A DNA stretch of 64,000 bases, taken from contig NZ_VJZZ01000005.1 in the NCBI RefSeq assembly GCF_009659535.1, positions 1 through 64,000 of the forward strand, in the 5' to 3' direction. The notes below the pieces were generated by a model. The model was not told the origin of the DNA. It saw only the letters and a list, made by a program, of their open reading frames with translations, and ran no database searches. Below are positions 41,316 through 48,095 of the stretch, piece after piece. This DNA comes from Aggregicoccus sp. 17bor-14 (GTDB lineage: Bacteria > Myxococcota > Myxococcia > Myxococcales > Myxococcaceae). Made by a program: the position numbers and the translations under genes. The number at the start of each line of letters is the position of its first letter. Position 1 is the first letter of the stretch.

Positions 41316-42148
41316 GTCGCGACTGCGCAAGGCCGGGCAGTGGGCGACAAGCCTGCGCCGCGTCCGACTCAGGGACACGCGAGAGTGGCGCGAGAGACAC
41401 GGCCTCGAGGAGGAGAGGCCGGGGAGGGAACGGGGCTTCTCCGGGTGGGTGAAGCCGTCCACGACGCGTGGACTGCCGTCTCGAAAGGAGACGCCCCTCC
41501 CGGGCGCGGACCGGCGCGCGATGCAAAAACGTAAAATCCTATTTTACGTATTTGCACGAGCCAGCCGGCGGCTCCCGAGGGGGCACACACGCAGAGTGAA
41601 GCGCGCTCCAGGGCCGACGCTGCGCGCGAGGAATGGACGTTTCGTTCCATGCGAAGGCCCGAGCAACGCGGGCGAGCGTGAAAGGAAGCTTCCTTCCAGA
41701 GGGTGCGCCGGGGCGGGGCGGCCCTCGTGCGCGGGGTGCAACCGTGTCACCCCTGAGCGCCGCGTCCCGGCAGCGCCCCACCGCGAGGAGCCGCAGCGCT
41801 CAGCCACCCTTCCCGCCTTGACGCCCCCACCGGCAAGCCAACACCCACGCATCAGGCAATGCACTCGCACCCACTCGCCGGGTTCACCTTGGCCTGCCTC
41901 GTCACGGGCGTCGGGCGGGCGTCGAGTCGCTGCGATCAATGCGTCTGATGCTCTGCTCGCGACCTGCCCGAGCGACGGAGCCGTGCGACCTGGCCTCTCT
42001 GCGGACGACGCGTGTGCCTTGGCCACCACCGCCACTGTCCCCGCGTTCGCACGCCCGCTCTCCGGCCCGGCGCGAACGCAGATTCCGGGGCATGCACATC
42101 GTTCTCCCCTGAGCGCCCCTTCACGGCGCGCACTCTGGGGAGAGGGAC
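41316..42148. other. 833-bp gene-free stretch with a cluster of hairpins
   Basis: No frame looks like a real protein; the longest, about 160 codons on the minus strand at 41544-42035, has no recognisable motif. Instead there is a run of inverted repeats: 41401-41420 (ggcctc/gaggcc), 41457-41473 (gtccacg/cgtggac), 41477-41493 (cgtctc-gaaag-gagacg), 41523-41555 (AT-rich, described separately), 41559-41575 (gagcc/ggctc) and 41682-41695 (aaggaagcttcctt). This density suggests a structured RNA or a protein-binding region. A promoter and leader for the protease gene at 42149 are expected at its right end. Confidence 0.5.
41523..41555. repeat. AT-rich near-perfect palindrome
   Basis: Arms gcaaaaacgtaaaat (41523-41537) and attttacgtatttgc (41541-41555) pair at 14 of 15 positions with a 3-nt centre (cct). 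It is conspicuous in DNA of this G/C content. No T-tract follows, so it is a poor terminator; a protein-binding site is more likely. Confidence 0.6.
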
Positions 42149-42865
42149 ATGACCTTGTGGTACCTGTCGCGCCAGGCGGTGGCTGCCCTCCTCGGGCTCG
42201 CCGTGACCCTCGCCTTCCTCATCGCCTGCTCGCCCACGCAGCCGGACTTCCAGACCGCGGCCCGCGCCCCGGCCGCCGCCCCCGCCGCTGACGAGACCCA
42301 GGCGCTGCGCGAGGCCACCCTCACCCTGCTGCCCGCCCGCTGCCAGGGCGTGGTGGTGGAGGACCCGCAGAGCGCGCTCACCGCCGCCCACTGCGTCGGC
42401 GAGGAGGAGCGCAGCCTGCAGGTGCAGCTGAGCGATGGCCGGGTGGTGGAGGCCGAGGTCGCCCGGGTGGACCGCCCGCACGACGTGGCCTTCCTCCGGC
42501 TCGAGGCCCCCGCGGGCGTGGCGCCCTTGCGTGTCGCGAGCGCCCTGCCCTTCCCCGGCGCGCCCCTGCGCTTCATCAGCAGCCGCCACCACGCCGGTGA
42601 GCTGCAGCAGGTGAGCCTCGTGCGCCTGGGGCGCTGCCCCTCGCTTCCCGAGGTGCCCGCCGCGCTCTTCACCAGCCTGCGCGGCGCGCCCGGCGACTCG
42701 GGCGCGCCGGTGGTAGACGCGGCGCTGCAGGTGGTGGGGCTGGTGCACGGCGGCGCGCGCTGCGCCATCGCCGCGCCCACCGCGGGGCTCGCGCCGGCGA
42801 TTGCCTCGCTCGCCGGCCCGCCTCCGGCCCGCCAGCTCGCGCGCCGCGGGCCGCCCGGCCGCTAG
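42149..42865 (+). CDS. Trypsin-like serine protease, lipoprotein
   Basis: A 238-residue lipoprotein with an N-terminal hydrophobic signal ending FLIACS. The chymotrypsin-fold catalytic triad is visible: His in LTAAHCVGEE near 80, Asp in RPHDVAFLRLE near 111, and Ser in GAPGDSGAPVVD near 183. The body is short for the fold (about 190 residues), like HtrA-less bacterial trypsins. Cys pairs near PARCQG and TAAHC may form a disulfide. It should act at the periplasmic or cell surface. The stop overlaps the convergent membrane-protein gene by 4 bp. Confidence 0.92.
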   Translation: MTLWYLSRQAVAALLGLAVTLAFLIACSPTQPDFQTAARAPAAAPAADETQALREATLTLLPARCQGVVVEDPQSALTAAHCVGEEERSLQVQLSDGRVVEAEVARVDRPHDVAFLRLEAPAGVAPLRVASALPFPGAPLRFISSRHHAGELQQVSLVRLGRCPSLPEVPAALFTSLRGAPGDSGAPVVDAALQVVGLVHGGARCAIAAPTAGLAPAIASLAGPPPARQLARRGPPGR

Positions 42866-43488
42866 GAGGGCGTGGGAGCTCCAGAGGCCGCGGCGGCGGT
42901 CGCGGGCTTCGCGCGCAGCGCGAGCACCACGCCCAGCAGCGTCAGGAGCCCGCAGGAGAGCGCGCCACCCAGGACGAAGGCGGACGGCGCGGCCACGTAC
43001 GCCGCGGCGAGCAGGAGCGCGGCGCCTCCCGACTGGAACGCGGCACCGGCCACGCCGACGCGGCGCTCGTAGTGCACCTCGCCCACCGCGCTCTCCGGGT
43101 GGCGCGCGATGCGGTCGAAGAGCCAGAGGTTGTGCAGGTGGCGCTGGATGATGTGCAGGCGCGAGAACACGAATGCGCCCAGCACCAGGTCCAGCGCCGC
43201 GAGGTCGTCGGGACGGCCCGTGGAGAGCATGCTCCAGCTGGCGACGTAGAAGACGGCGCCTCCCACCCCCAGCGTGAGCAGGAAGCGCCACGACCACCAG
43301 CGCCGCTCGTCCACCACCTTGCGGAACAGGGGGTTGAGCTCGTAGCTGCCGCTGATGCGAATCACCTGCGCCGCGCGGCGCTGGCGCACCCGCTCCCCGG
43401 CGATGGTGAGCAGGAAGTCCAGCGAGTGCAGCGTGCAGAAGAGGAGGCACGCCACGGGCGGGAGGCGCAGCAGGTCGAGCAGGTCCAT
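42862..43488 (-). CDS. Hypothetical multi-pass membrane protein
   Basis: A 208-residue membrane protein with about five hydrophobic spans. It starts LRLPPVACLLFCTLHSLDFL, and after a cytosolic loop comes GSYELNPLFRKVVDERRWWS, which resembles the 'ELNP' segment of small DUF5658-like proteins. Further spans are FLLTLGVGGAVFYVASWSML and FVLGGALSCGLLTLLGVVLA. The HIIQRHLHNLWLF loop is histidine-rich. The function is unknown. It is the last of a possible three-gene unit, 41 bp after the anchored protein gene. Confidence 0.82.
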   Translation of the reverse strand: MDLLDLLRLPPVACLLFCTLHSLDFLLTIAGERVRQRRAAQVIRISGSYELNPLFRKVVDERRWWSWRFLLTLGVGGAVFYVASWSMLSTGRPDDLAALDLVLGAFVFSRLHIIQRHLHNLWLFDRIARHPESAVGEVHYERRVGVAGAAFQSGGAALLLAAAYVAAPSAFVLGGALSCGLLTLLGVVLALRAKPATAAAASGAPTPS

Positions 43489-43529
43489 GGGCGCGCAGCC
43501 TAGCGCAGGCCGCGCGCCCGCCCTTCGGC

Positions 43530-44798
43530 TCAGGGAGGCGTGGCGGCGCCCAGCGCGTCCTCGGCCTGCTTCACGTCCTTGCCGAACTCGTCCAGGTGCG
43601 CCTGCTTCTCCGGGCTCTGCCACTCGGCGTCCGAGAAGGCCGTGAGCGGGTAGCTGCGCGCGGTGTACACCGGGCCCAGCTGCGCGGAGAGCAGCTCGCG
43701 GTCGGGGTCTCCGGACTCGAGCAGGAGGAAGCCCTCCACGTCGCGCAGCCGCAGCGGCTGGCGCGGCGCCCCGTCGCGCAGCAGCTTGCCGAAGACGGTG
43801 AAGCGCGCCTCCTGCGCGCCCTGCGCGAGCTCCTCGTTGAAGGTGACGTACGCGAAGGGCTGGCCCGCCGCATCGTCCACGCGGCCCGCCAGCACGTAGC
43901 GGCCGGCCTTGCGGACCTGGAGGCCCACGTACAGCTGCAGCGAGCCGCCCTCGAGCGCCTCGCGCACCCGGCCGGTGAAGGTGGCCGGAGGGCTCGGCGT
44001 GTAGAGGATGTCGAAGCCTGCGGCCGCCTGCACGCCGGCGGCGCGCACCTGCAGCGCCACGCGCAGGTTGCCCGAGAACATGGCGAAGCCCTGGCGCGAG
44101 GGCTGGAAGCTCGCGCGCAGGGAGCCGTCGGGCGCCTCGGCGAAGGGCACCGGCACCGGGCTGAGCGCGGCGCTGCCCGCCACGTAGTCCGGCTCGCTCG
44201 CGAGCGCGGAGAGCACCTCGCAGCGCTGGGCCGCGCCGCGCGCGTCCTCGCACGCGACGCTCAGCTCCACGCTCTCCTCACCCGCCACGAAGACGCGGCT
44301 CTGGCGCAGGCGCAGTTGCAGGTTCGTCTCCTCGCCGGTGGCCGAGCGCACGGGCACCTCGCGCTCGGGGGCCGCCGGGTGCACCTGGTCCGGCTGCTCG
44401 GAGATGGGGCGCGACTGCGGCGGGTAGCGCGTGGCCTCGCGGTAGCTGTCCAGCGTGTGGCGCGCGCGCTCGAGCCGGCGCTGCCACAGCTCGCGCCGGG
44501 CCTCGGGTGAGGTGGGCTCGCCGTCCTCCGGTGCTCCACCGCTCGGGTCCGGTGAGGCGGGCGACGTGGCGAGCACGCCCGCGCCTACGGGCGCGAGCCG
44601 CGCCGGCCCCTTCCCCGGCGCAGGCGCAGGCGTCGCTGCGGTGGACGCGGCGCCGGCGCTCGCCTCCGCGCCGCCCTCCTCGGCGGGCGAGCTGCCCGTG
44701 AGGGAGAGGAAGCCCGCGAGCGCGCCCGCGAGCAGGAGGGCGCCGCCGAGGACGAGGGCGCCGCGGCGGCGAGAGGAGGGACGGGAGGACGGGCTCAT
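43530..44798 (-). CDS. Membrane-anchored protein with long linker, partner of the secreted hydrolase
   Basis: A 422-residue protein with one N-terminal membrane span (GALVLGGALLLAGALAGFLS), an Ala/Pro/Gly-rich linker (~35-100), a short helical segment (RRELWQRRLERARHTLDSYR), then a beta-rich region (~145-390). That region is built of segments such as LQLRLRQSRVFVAGEESVEL and TFTGRVREALEGGSLQLYVG, which suggest two immunoglobulin-like domains. The family is not recognised. It starts 9 bp after the secreted hydrolase stop, so the products probably meet in the periplasm. Anchor plus Ala/Pro linker recalls lipase foldases, but the domain is beta, not helical. Confidence 0.82.
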   Translation of the reverse strand: MSPSSRPSSRRRGALVLGGALLLAGALAGFLSLTGSSPAEEGGAEASAGAASTAATPAPAPGKGPARLAPVGAGVLATSPASPDPSGGAPEDGEPTSPEARRELWQRRLERARHTLDSYREATRYPPQSRPISEQPDQVHPAAPEREVPVRSATGEETNLQLRLRQSRVFVAGEESVELSVACEDARGAAQRCEVLSALASEPDYVAGSAALSPVPVPFAEAPDGSLRASFQPSRQGFAMFSGNLRVALQVRAAGVQAAAGFDILYTPSPPATFTGRVREALEGGSLQLYVGLQVRKAGRYVLAGRVDDAAGQPFAYVTFNEELAQGAQEARFTVFGKLLRDGAPRQPLRLRDVEGFLLLESGDPDRELLSAQLGPVYTARSYPLTAFSDAEWQSPEKQAHLDEFGKDVKQAEDALGAATPP

Positions 44799-44807
44799 GG
44801 CGCGGGG

Positions 44808-45689
44808 CTAGAGGGCGTAGGCAGCCGCGTCCGCGCGCACCTTGGAGACGATGCCCTCCCAGTTGCCGTTGGCGTAGTGGTTGTACGCCTCGTTGTCGTC
44901 GCGGAAGTCCACGGTGTGGAAGCTCCACTTCGCCGCGCCGCCCTCGCAGGCGTTGGTGCCCAGCGTCAGGTCGTTGCACAGCCAGTCGCTCGGGTTGCAG
45001 TAGCTGCCGCCGCTGCTGCCCGAGACGCCGCCGGTGGAGTGGTAGGCCACGGCCTCGTCGTCCTGGCCGGGGAGGATGCCGGAGTAGGCCGTGCCCTTGG
45101 CGCCCGCGAACATGTAGAACCACTTCGAGGTGGTCGCGTTGTGGTTGTAGAGGGCGCGCGCGTTGGTGGTCTTGAGGTCCGTCACCAGCGGGTCGCTCGT
45201 GGCCCAGGAGCCGCTGTCCGCGAGCTCGCTGCCGCCGCCCGCGCCGCTCGCCACGTCCACCCACTTGATGTTCCAGCCCGTCTGCGTGGTGCCATCCGTG
45301 TTGCCGCACACGCCGCTCGAGTTGGGCACCGCGTTCTTCTTGTAGCGGGCGCTGGTGCCGTAGAGGCTGAGCGCGTAGCCGATCTGCAGGTCGCCGGCCG
45401 AGTGCGCGGCGATGTAGCACCAGTTGCTCCCGGTGCAGAAGCAGTCGAGCGCGTCGCGGATGCGGTAGTTCTGCCCGCCGATGCGCTGGCGCCCGTCCCA
45501 GTTCACGGCCTTCTTGTTCACGCCGGCCGCGGTGGAGGCTGGCCCCCAGTAGCTGAAGTCCGCGTAGTTGCCCGCCTGCGTGCTGCCGCCGTTACGGCCG
45601 TGGATCCACAGCGTGTAGTTCGTGGCCGAGGCCTGCGAGGCGCTGAGCAGGGACACGGCGAGGACGGCGGCGAGGGGGAAGGCTCTCAT
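44808..45689 (-). CDS. Secreted alpha/beta-hydrolase-like protein
   Basis: A 293-residue exported protein with a signal peptide ending LSASQASA. The mature start YTLWIHGRNGGSTQAGNYAD has the HG oxyanion region of lipases, and WCYIAAHSAGDLQIGYAL has the nucleophile elbow (HSAG). The middle is rich in Gly, Asn, Ser and cysteines (CFCTGSNWC, then CNPSDWLCN), as in extracellular enzymes. A late FHTVDFRDDNEAYNHYANG may hold the catalytic Asp/His. It is probably an esterase or lipase released or held at the cell surface, and is the first gene of the three-gene unit. Confidence 0.82.
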   Translation of the reverse strand: MRAFPLAAVLAVSLLSASQASATNYTLWIHGRNGGSTQAGNYADFSYWGPASTAAGVNKKAVNWDGRQRIGGQNYRIRDALDCFCTGSNWCYIAAHSAGDLQIGYALSLYGTSARYKKNAVPNSSGVCGNTDGTTQTGWNIKWVDVASGAGGGSELADSGSWATSDPLVTDLKTTNARALYNHNATTSKWFYMFAGAKGTAYSGILPGQDDEAVAYHSTGGVSGSSGGSYCNPSDWLCNDLTLGTNACEGGAAKWSFHTVDFRDDNEAYNHYANGNWEGIVSKVRADAAAYAL

Positions 45690-45905
45690 GGCGACAGCTC
45701 CGGCGCTGCGTGGGGAGCTCCGCACCGGCCCGATGCCGGCCTGCGGAGCGGCGCGCAGTTTGACCCGGGAATCAGCGAGGTCCGAAGCCCTTCGCCGGGG
45801 CGCACGTCGCTTTCGCAACACAGTTGCAATGACGCAGCGCGGCCGACGCGCGGCGTCACAGAGGGAGAGGTGGAACCCGAGGGGGGAGGCAGTGTCGGGA
45901 AGGCG

Positions 45906-46466
45906 TCAGGCGCGCCGGCCGCTCTCGCCCTGCACCACCGCGCCGGCGACGAGGTGCGCGAGCCGCAGCGCCTCGGGCACGTGGCCGCGGTCGGTGAGGC
46001 GGGGCAGCGCGCGCGCCACGTCCTCCGGGGAGGCGCCCTGCACCTGGAACACGAAGCCGCCCAGGGAGTGGATGGGACCCGCGCGCGCGAGCAGCGCGCG
46101 CCGCCGCGCCGCGCCCGGCAGGTGCTCGAGCGCCCGGTGCACGGCGTCCAGGTCGGGCGCGCGCCGCATCAGCGCGACGCAGGGGCGCTGCACCCGCGCG
46201 GAGAGCTGCTGCAGGTCCACCACGTTGAAGCCGCCGAAGGCGAGCCCGTCCAGGAGCACCAGGTGCAGCTGGGGCAGGAACTTGCCGGGCAGCAGCAGCC
46301 GGCACAGCACGTCCGTGGCGTTCCACCCGTCGCGCCGCACGCGGCCCCAGACGAGGCCCTCGAAGCGGGTGGCGCTGCACACCGCGCCGGCGAGCGGCAC
46401 GGAGGCGCCCGCGCGGTGCGGCGCGGGGCCGTCATCGAAGCCGATGACGCGGGGCTGGGGCGGCAG
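45906..46466 (-). CDS. DUF99-family protein (non-standard start)
   Basis: A DUF99 protein, a group with an endonuclease-V-like fold and no settled function. The core LVLLDGLAFGGFNVVDLQQL is diagnostic. The first GTG/ATG/TTG start is at 46400 and gives 164 residues. In frame upstream of it, 46449-46427 encodes RVIGFDDG, which matches the family's conserved N-terminus. The frame back to the upstream gene's TAG (46485-46487) contains no ATG, GTG or TTG, only CTGs at 46466 and 46472. A CTG start or translational coupling to the stop codon is therefore likely. I use 46466 tentatively; the stop is certain. Confidence 0.75.
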   Translation of the reverse strand: MPPQPRVIGFDDGPAPHRAGASVPLAGAVCSATRFEGLVWGRVRRDGWNATDVLCRLLLPGKFLPQLHLVLLDGLAFGGFNVVDLQQLSARVQRPCVALMRRAPDLDAVHRALEHLPGAARRRALLARAGPIHSLGGFVFQVQGASPEDVARALPRLTDRGHVPEALRLAHLVAGAVVQGESGRRA

Positions 46467-46484
46467 GCGCAGGGGGCGGGAGCG

Positions 46485-47096
46485 CTACTGGTTCGTGGTG
46501 GTGCTGCGCAGCGCGGTGGCGGTGGGCTTGGGCGCGTCCTCGTGCTTCAGCTCCTCGGCGAGCTCCGGCTCGAGGCGCTCCAGCAGGTGCCACTCCATGG
46601 CGAGGTCGCGCTGGTACCAGCCCTTGGCGGGGGCCGCGCCCTGCCCCTTCTTCGAGAAGATCATCCCGCCGCCGCCGCCTCCGCCCGAGGAGCCGCTGTC
46701 GCGCTGGTACTCGTGGTTGCCCATGGAGGGGTGCGAGTCCACGTTGCCCACGGTGGTGTAGTTGATGTTGTAGATGCGCACGATGAAGCGCCCCTGGCCC
46801 ATGTCCTTGCCCACCACGAGGAAGCGGCGCAGCTGCGTGCCCATGTCCTCGGAGGCGTAGACCTCGGTCCACGGCGTGCTCATCACGTAGCGGCCGGCCT
46901 GGTCCTCGTTCACGGTGAAGCCGCGCGCCTTGAGCAGCGCCTTGGCCTCGGCCCACACCTTGGGGGGCGGCGCCACGTAGATGAACTTCGCCGCCTCCGC
47001 CTCCAGGCGCTGCTCCTGGCGGTTGCCTGCGCACCCGGCCGACAGCAGTCCCAGCGCGAGCAACAGCATCCGCGGTCGCAGCGAAGAGGGCCTCAT
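46485..47096 (-). CDS. Hypothetical lipoprotein
   Basis: A 203-residue lipoprotein (signal RMLLLALGLLSAGC, lipobox SAGC). Residues ~35-100 (FIYVAPPPKVWAEAKALLKA, then YVMSTPWTEVYASEDMG) resemble a BamC/NlpB-like small alpha/beta module of the 'AxxxLxxxGFxv' type. Residues ~135-155 are a glycine-rich loop, and the C-terminal part is helical and charged. Its TAG stop is in frame with the DUF99 gene that follows immediately, so the pair is cotranscribed. The ATG at 47096 is preferred to a TTG two codons upstream. The function is unknown. Confidence 0.85.
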   Translation of the reverse strand: MRPSSLRPRMLLLALGLLSAGCAGNRQEQRLEAEAAKFIYVAPPPKVWAEAKALLKARGFTVNEDQAGRYVMSTPWTEVYASEDMGTQLRRFLVVGKDMGQGRFIVRIYNINYTTVGNVDSHPSMGNHEYQRDSGSSGGGGGGGMIFSKKGQGAAPAKGWYQRDLAMEWHLLERLEPELAEELKHEDAPKPTATALRSTTTNQ

Positions 47097-47239
47097 GCTC
47101 AATCAACGCGGAGCGCGGGCGGCCCATATCGGCGCAAGGGGTGTACGGAGGTGCACCCTGGACTCCGGATTTGCCCCGCTTGCGGCTATGAAGGGGCGCC
47201 CCACCCTCAACACCCCACCACGCCTGGAGCGAGCGCCGC

Positions 47240-48061
47240 ATGTCCACCCTGCGAGGAAAGACCCTGTTCATCACCGGCGCGAGCCGCGGCATCGGCAAGG
47301 CGATTGCGCTGAGGGCCGCGCGCGACGGGGCGAACATCGTCATCGCCGCGAAGACCACCGAGCCGCACCCGAAGCTGCCCGGCACCATCTACACGGCGGC
47401 CGAGGAGATCGAGCGGGCGGGCGGCAAGGCGCTGCCCTGCGTCGTGGACATCCGCAGCGAGGAGCAGATCCAGGCCGCGGTGGCGCGCGCCGTGGAGACC
47501 TTCGGCGGCATCGACATCCTGGTGAACAACGCGAGCGCCATCAGCCTCACCGGCACGCTGGACACGCCGCTCAAGCGCTTCGACCTGATGCACGGCATCA
47601 ACACGCGCGGCACCTTCGCGTGCTCGCAGGCGTGCATCCCGCACCTCAAGCGCTCGAGCAACCCGCACATCCTCAACAACAGCCCGCCCCTCAACATGGA
47701 GGCGCGCTGGTTCGCCCCGCACGTGGCGTACACCATGGCGAAGTTCGGCATGAGCATGTGCGTGCTCGGCATGGCCGAGGAGCTGCGCTCGGACGGTATC
47801 GCGGTGAATGCCCTCTGGCCGCGCACCGTCATCGCCACCGCGGCGGTGCAGAACCTGCTCGGCGGCGACGACACCATCAAGGGCTGCCGGCTGCCGGAGA
47901 TCATGGCCGACGCGGCCTACGCCATCCTCACCCGCCCCAGCCGCTCCTTCACCGGCAACTTCTGCATCGACGAGGACGTGCTGCGCTCGGAGGGCGTGAC
48001 GGACTTCTCGAAGTACCAGGCCGTGCCCGGCGCCGAGCTGCTGCCCGACTACTTCCTCTGA
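47240..48061 (+). CDS. SDR oxidoreductase, HSDL2-like
   Basis: A 273-residue short-chain dehydrogenase of the HSDL2-like (SDR c9) group. The cofactor loop is TGASRGIGKAIALRAARDGA. Group-specific wording is AAKTTEPHPKLPGTIYTAAE and IRSEEQIQAAVARAVETFGG. The catalytic region has NNSPPLNMEARWFAPHVAYT followed by MAKFGMS (YTMAK). These enzymes oxidise or reduce hydroxyacyl or steroid-like substrates; the substrate here is not readable. It ends near the HDAC-like gene, with a hairpin overlapping the two stops. Confidence 0.92.
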   Translation: MSTLRGKTLFITGASRGIGKAIALRAARDGANIVIAAKTTEPHPKLPGTIYTAAEEIERAGGKALPCVVDIRSEEQIQAAVARAVETFGGIDILVNNASAISLTGTLDTPLKRFDLMHGINTRGTFACSQACIPHLKRSSNPHILNNSPPLNMEARWFAPHVAYTMAKFGMSMCVLGMAEELRSDGIAVNALWPRTVIATAAVQNLLGGDDTIKGCRLPEIMADAAYAILTRPSRSFTGNFCIDEDVLRSEGVTDFSKYQAVPGAELLPDYFL

Positions 48062-48071
48062 GGCACGACCT

Positions 48072-48095
48072 GCCCCGCGCCGCTAGCTGCGGGGC
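48072..48095. terminator. Hairpin at convergent stops (candidate bidirectional terminator)
   Basis: Arms gccccgc (48072-48078) and gcggggc (48089-48095) enclose a 10-nt loop that includes the HDAC-like gene's stop codon. It is followed immediately by a perfect 14-bp palindrome (48094-48107) inside the HDAC-like coding end. Confidence 0.5.

Noticed and set aside
41523..41555. Possible dif-type chromosome-dimer resolution site
   Set aside because: It is AT-rich and palindromic, but the arms are separated by 3 bp rather than the 6-bp centre of XerCD sites and do not match the usual XerD arm.
41544..42035. A 163-codon minus-strand frame in the hairpin-rich gap
   Set aside because: No ribosome site, signal peptide or motif. 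Composition is Arg/Ala/Ser filler and it crosses several palindromes.
43530..44798. Classical lipase-specific foldase (Lif)
   Set aside because: The anchor and Ala/Pro linker fit, but the body is beta-rich and I see no Lif-type helical motif.
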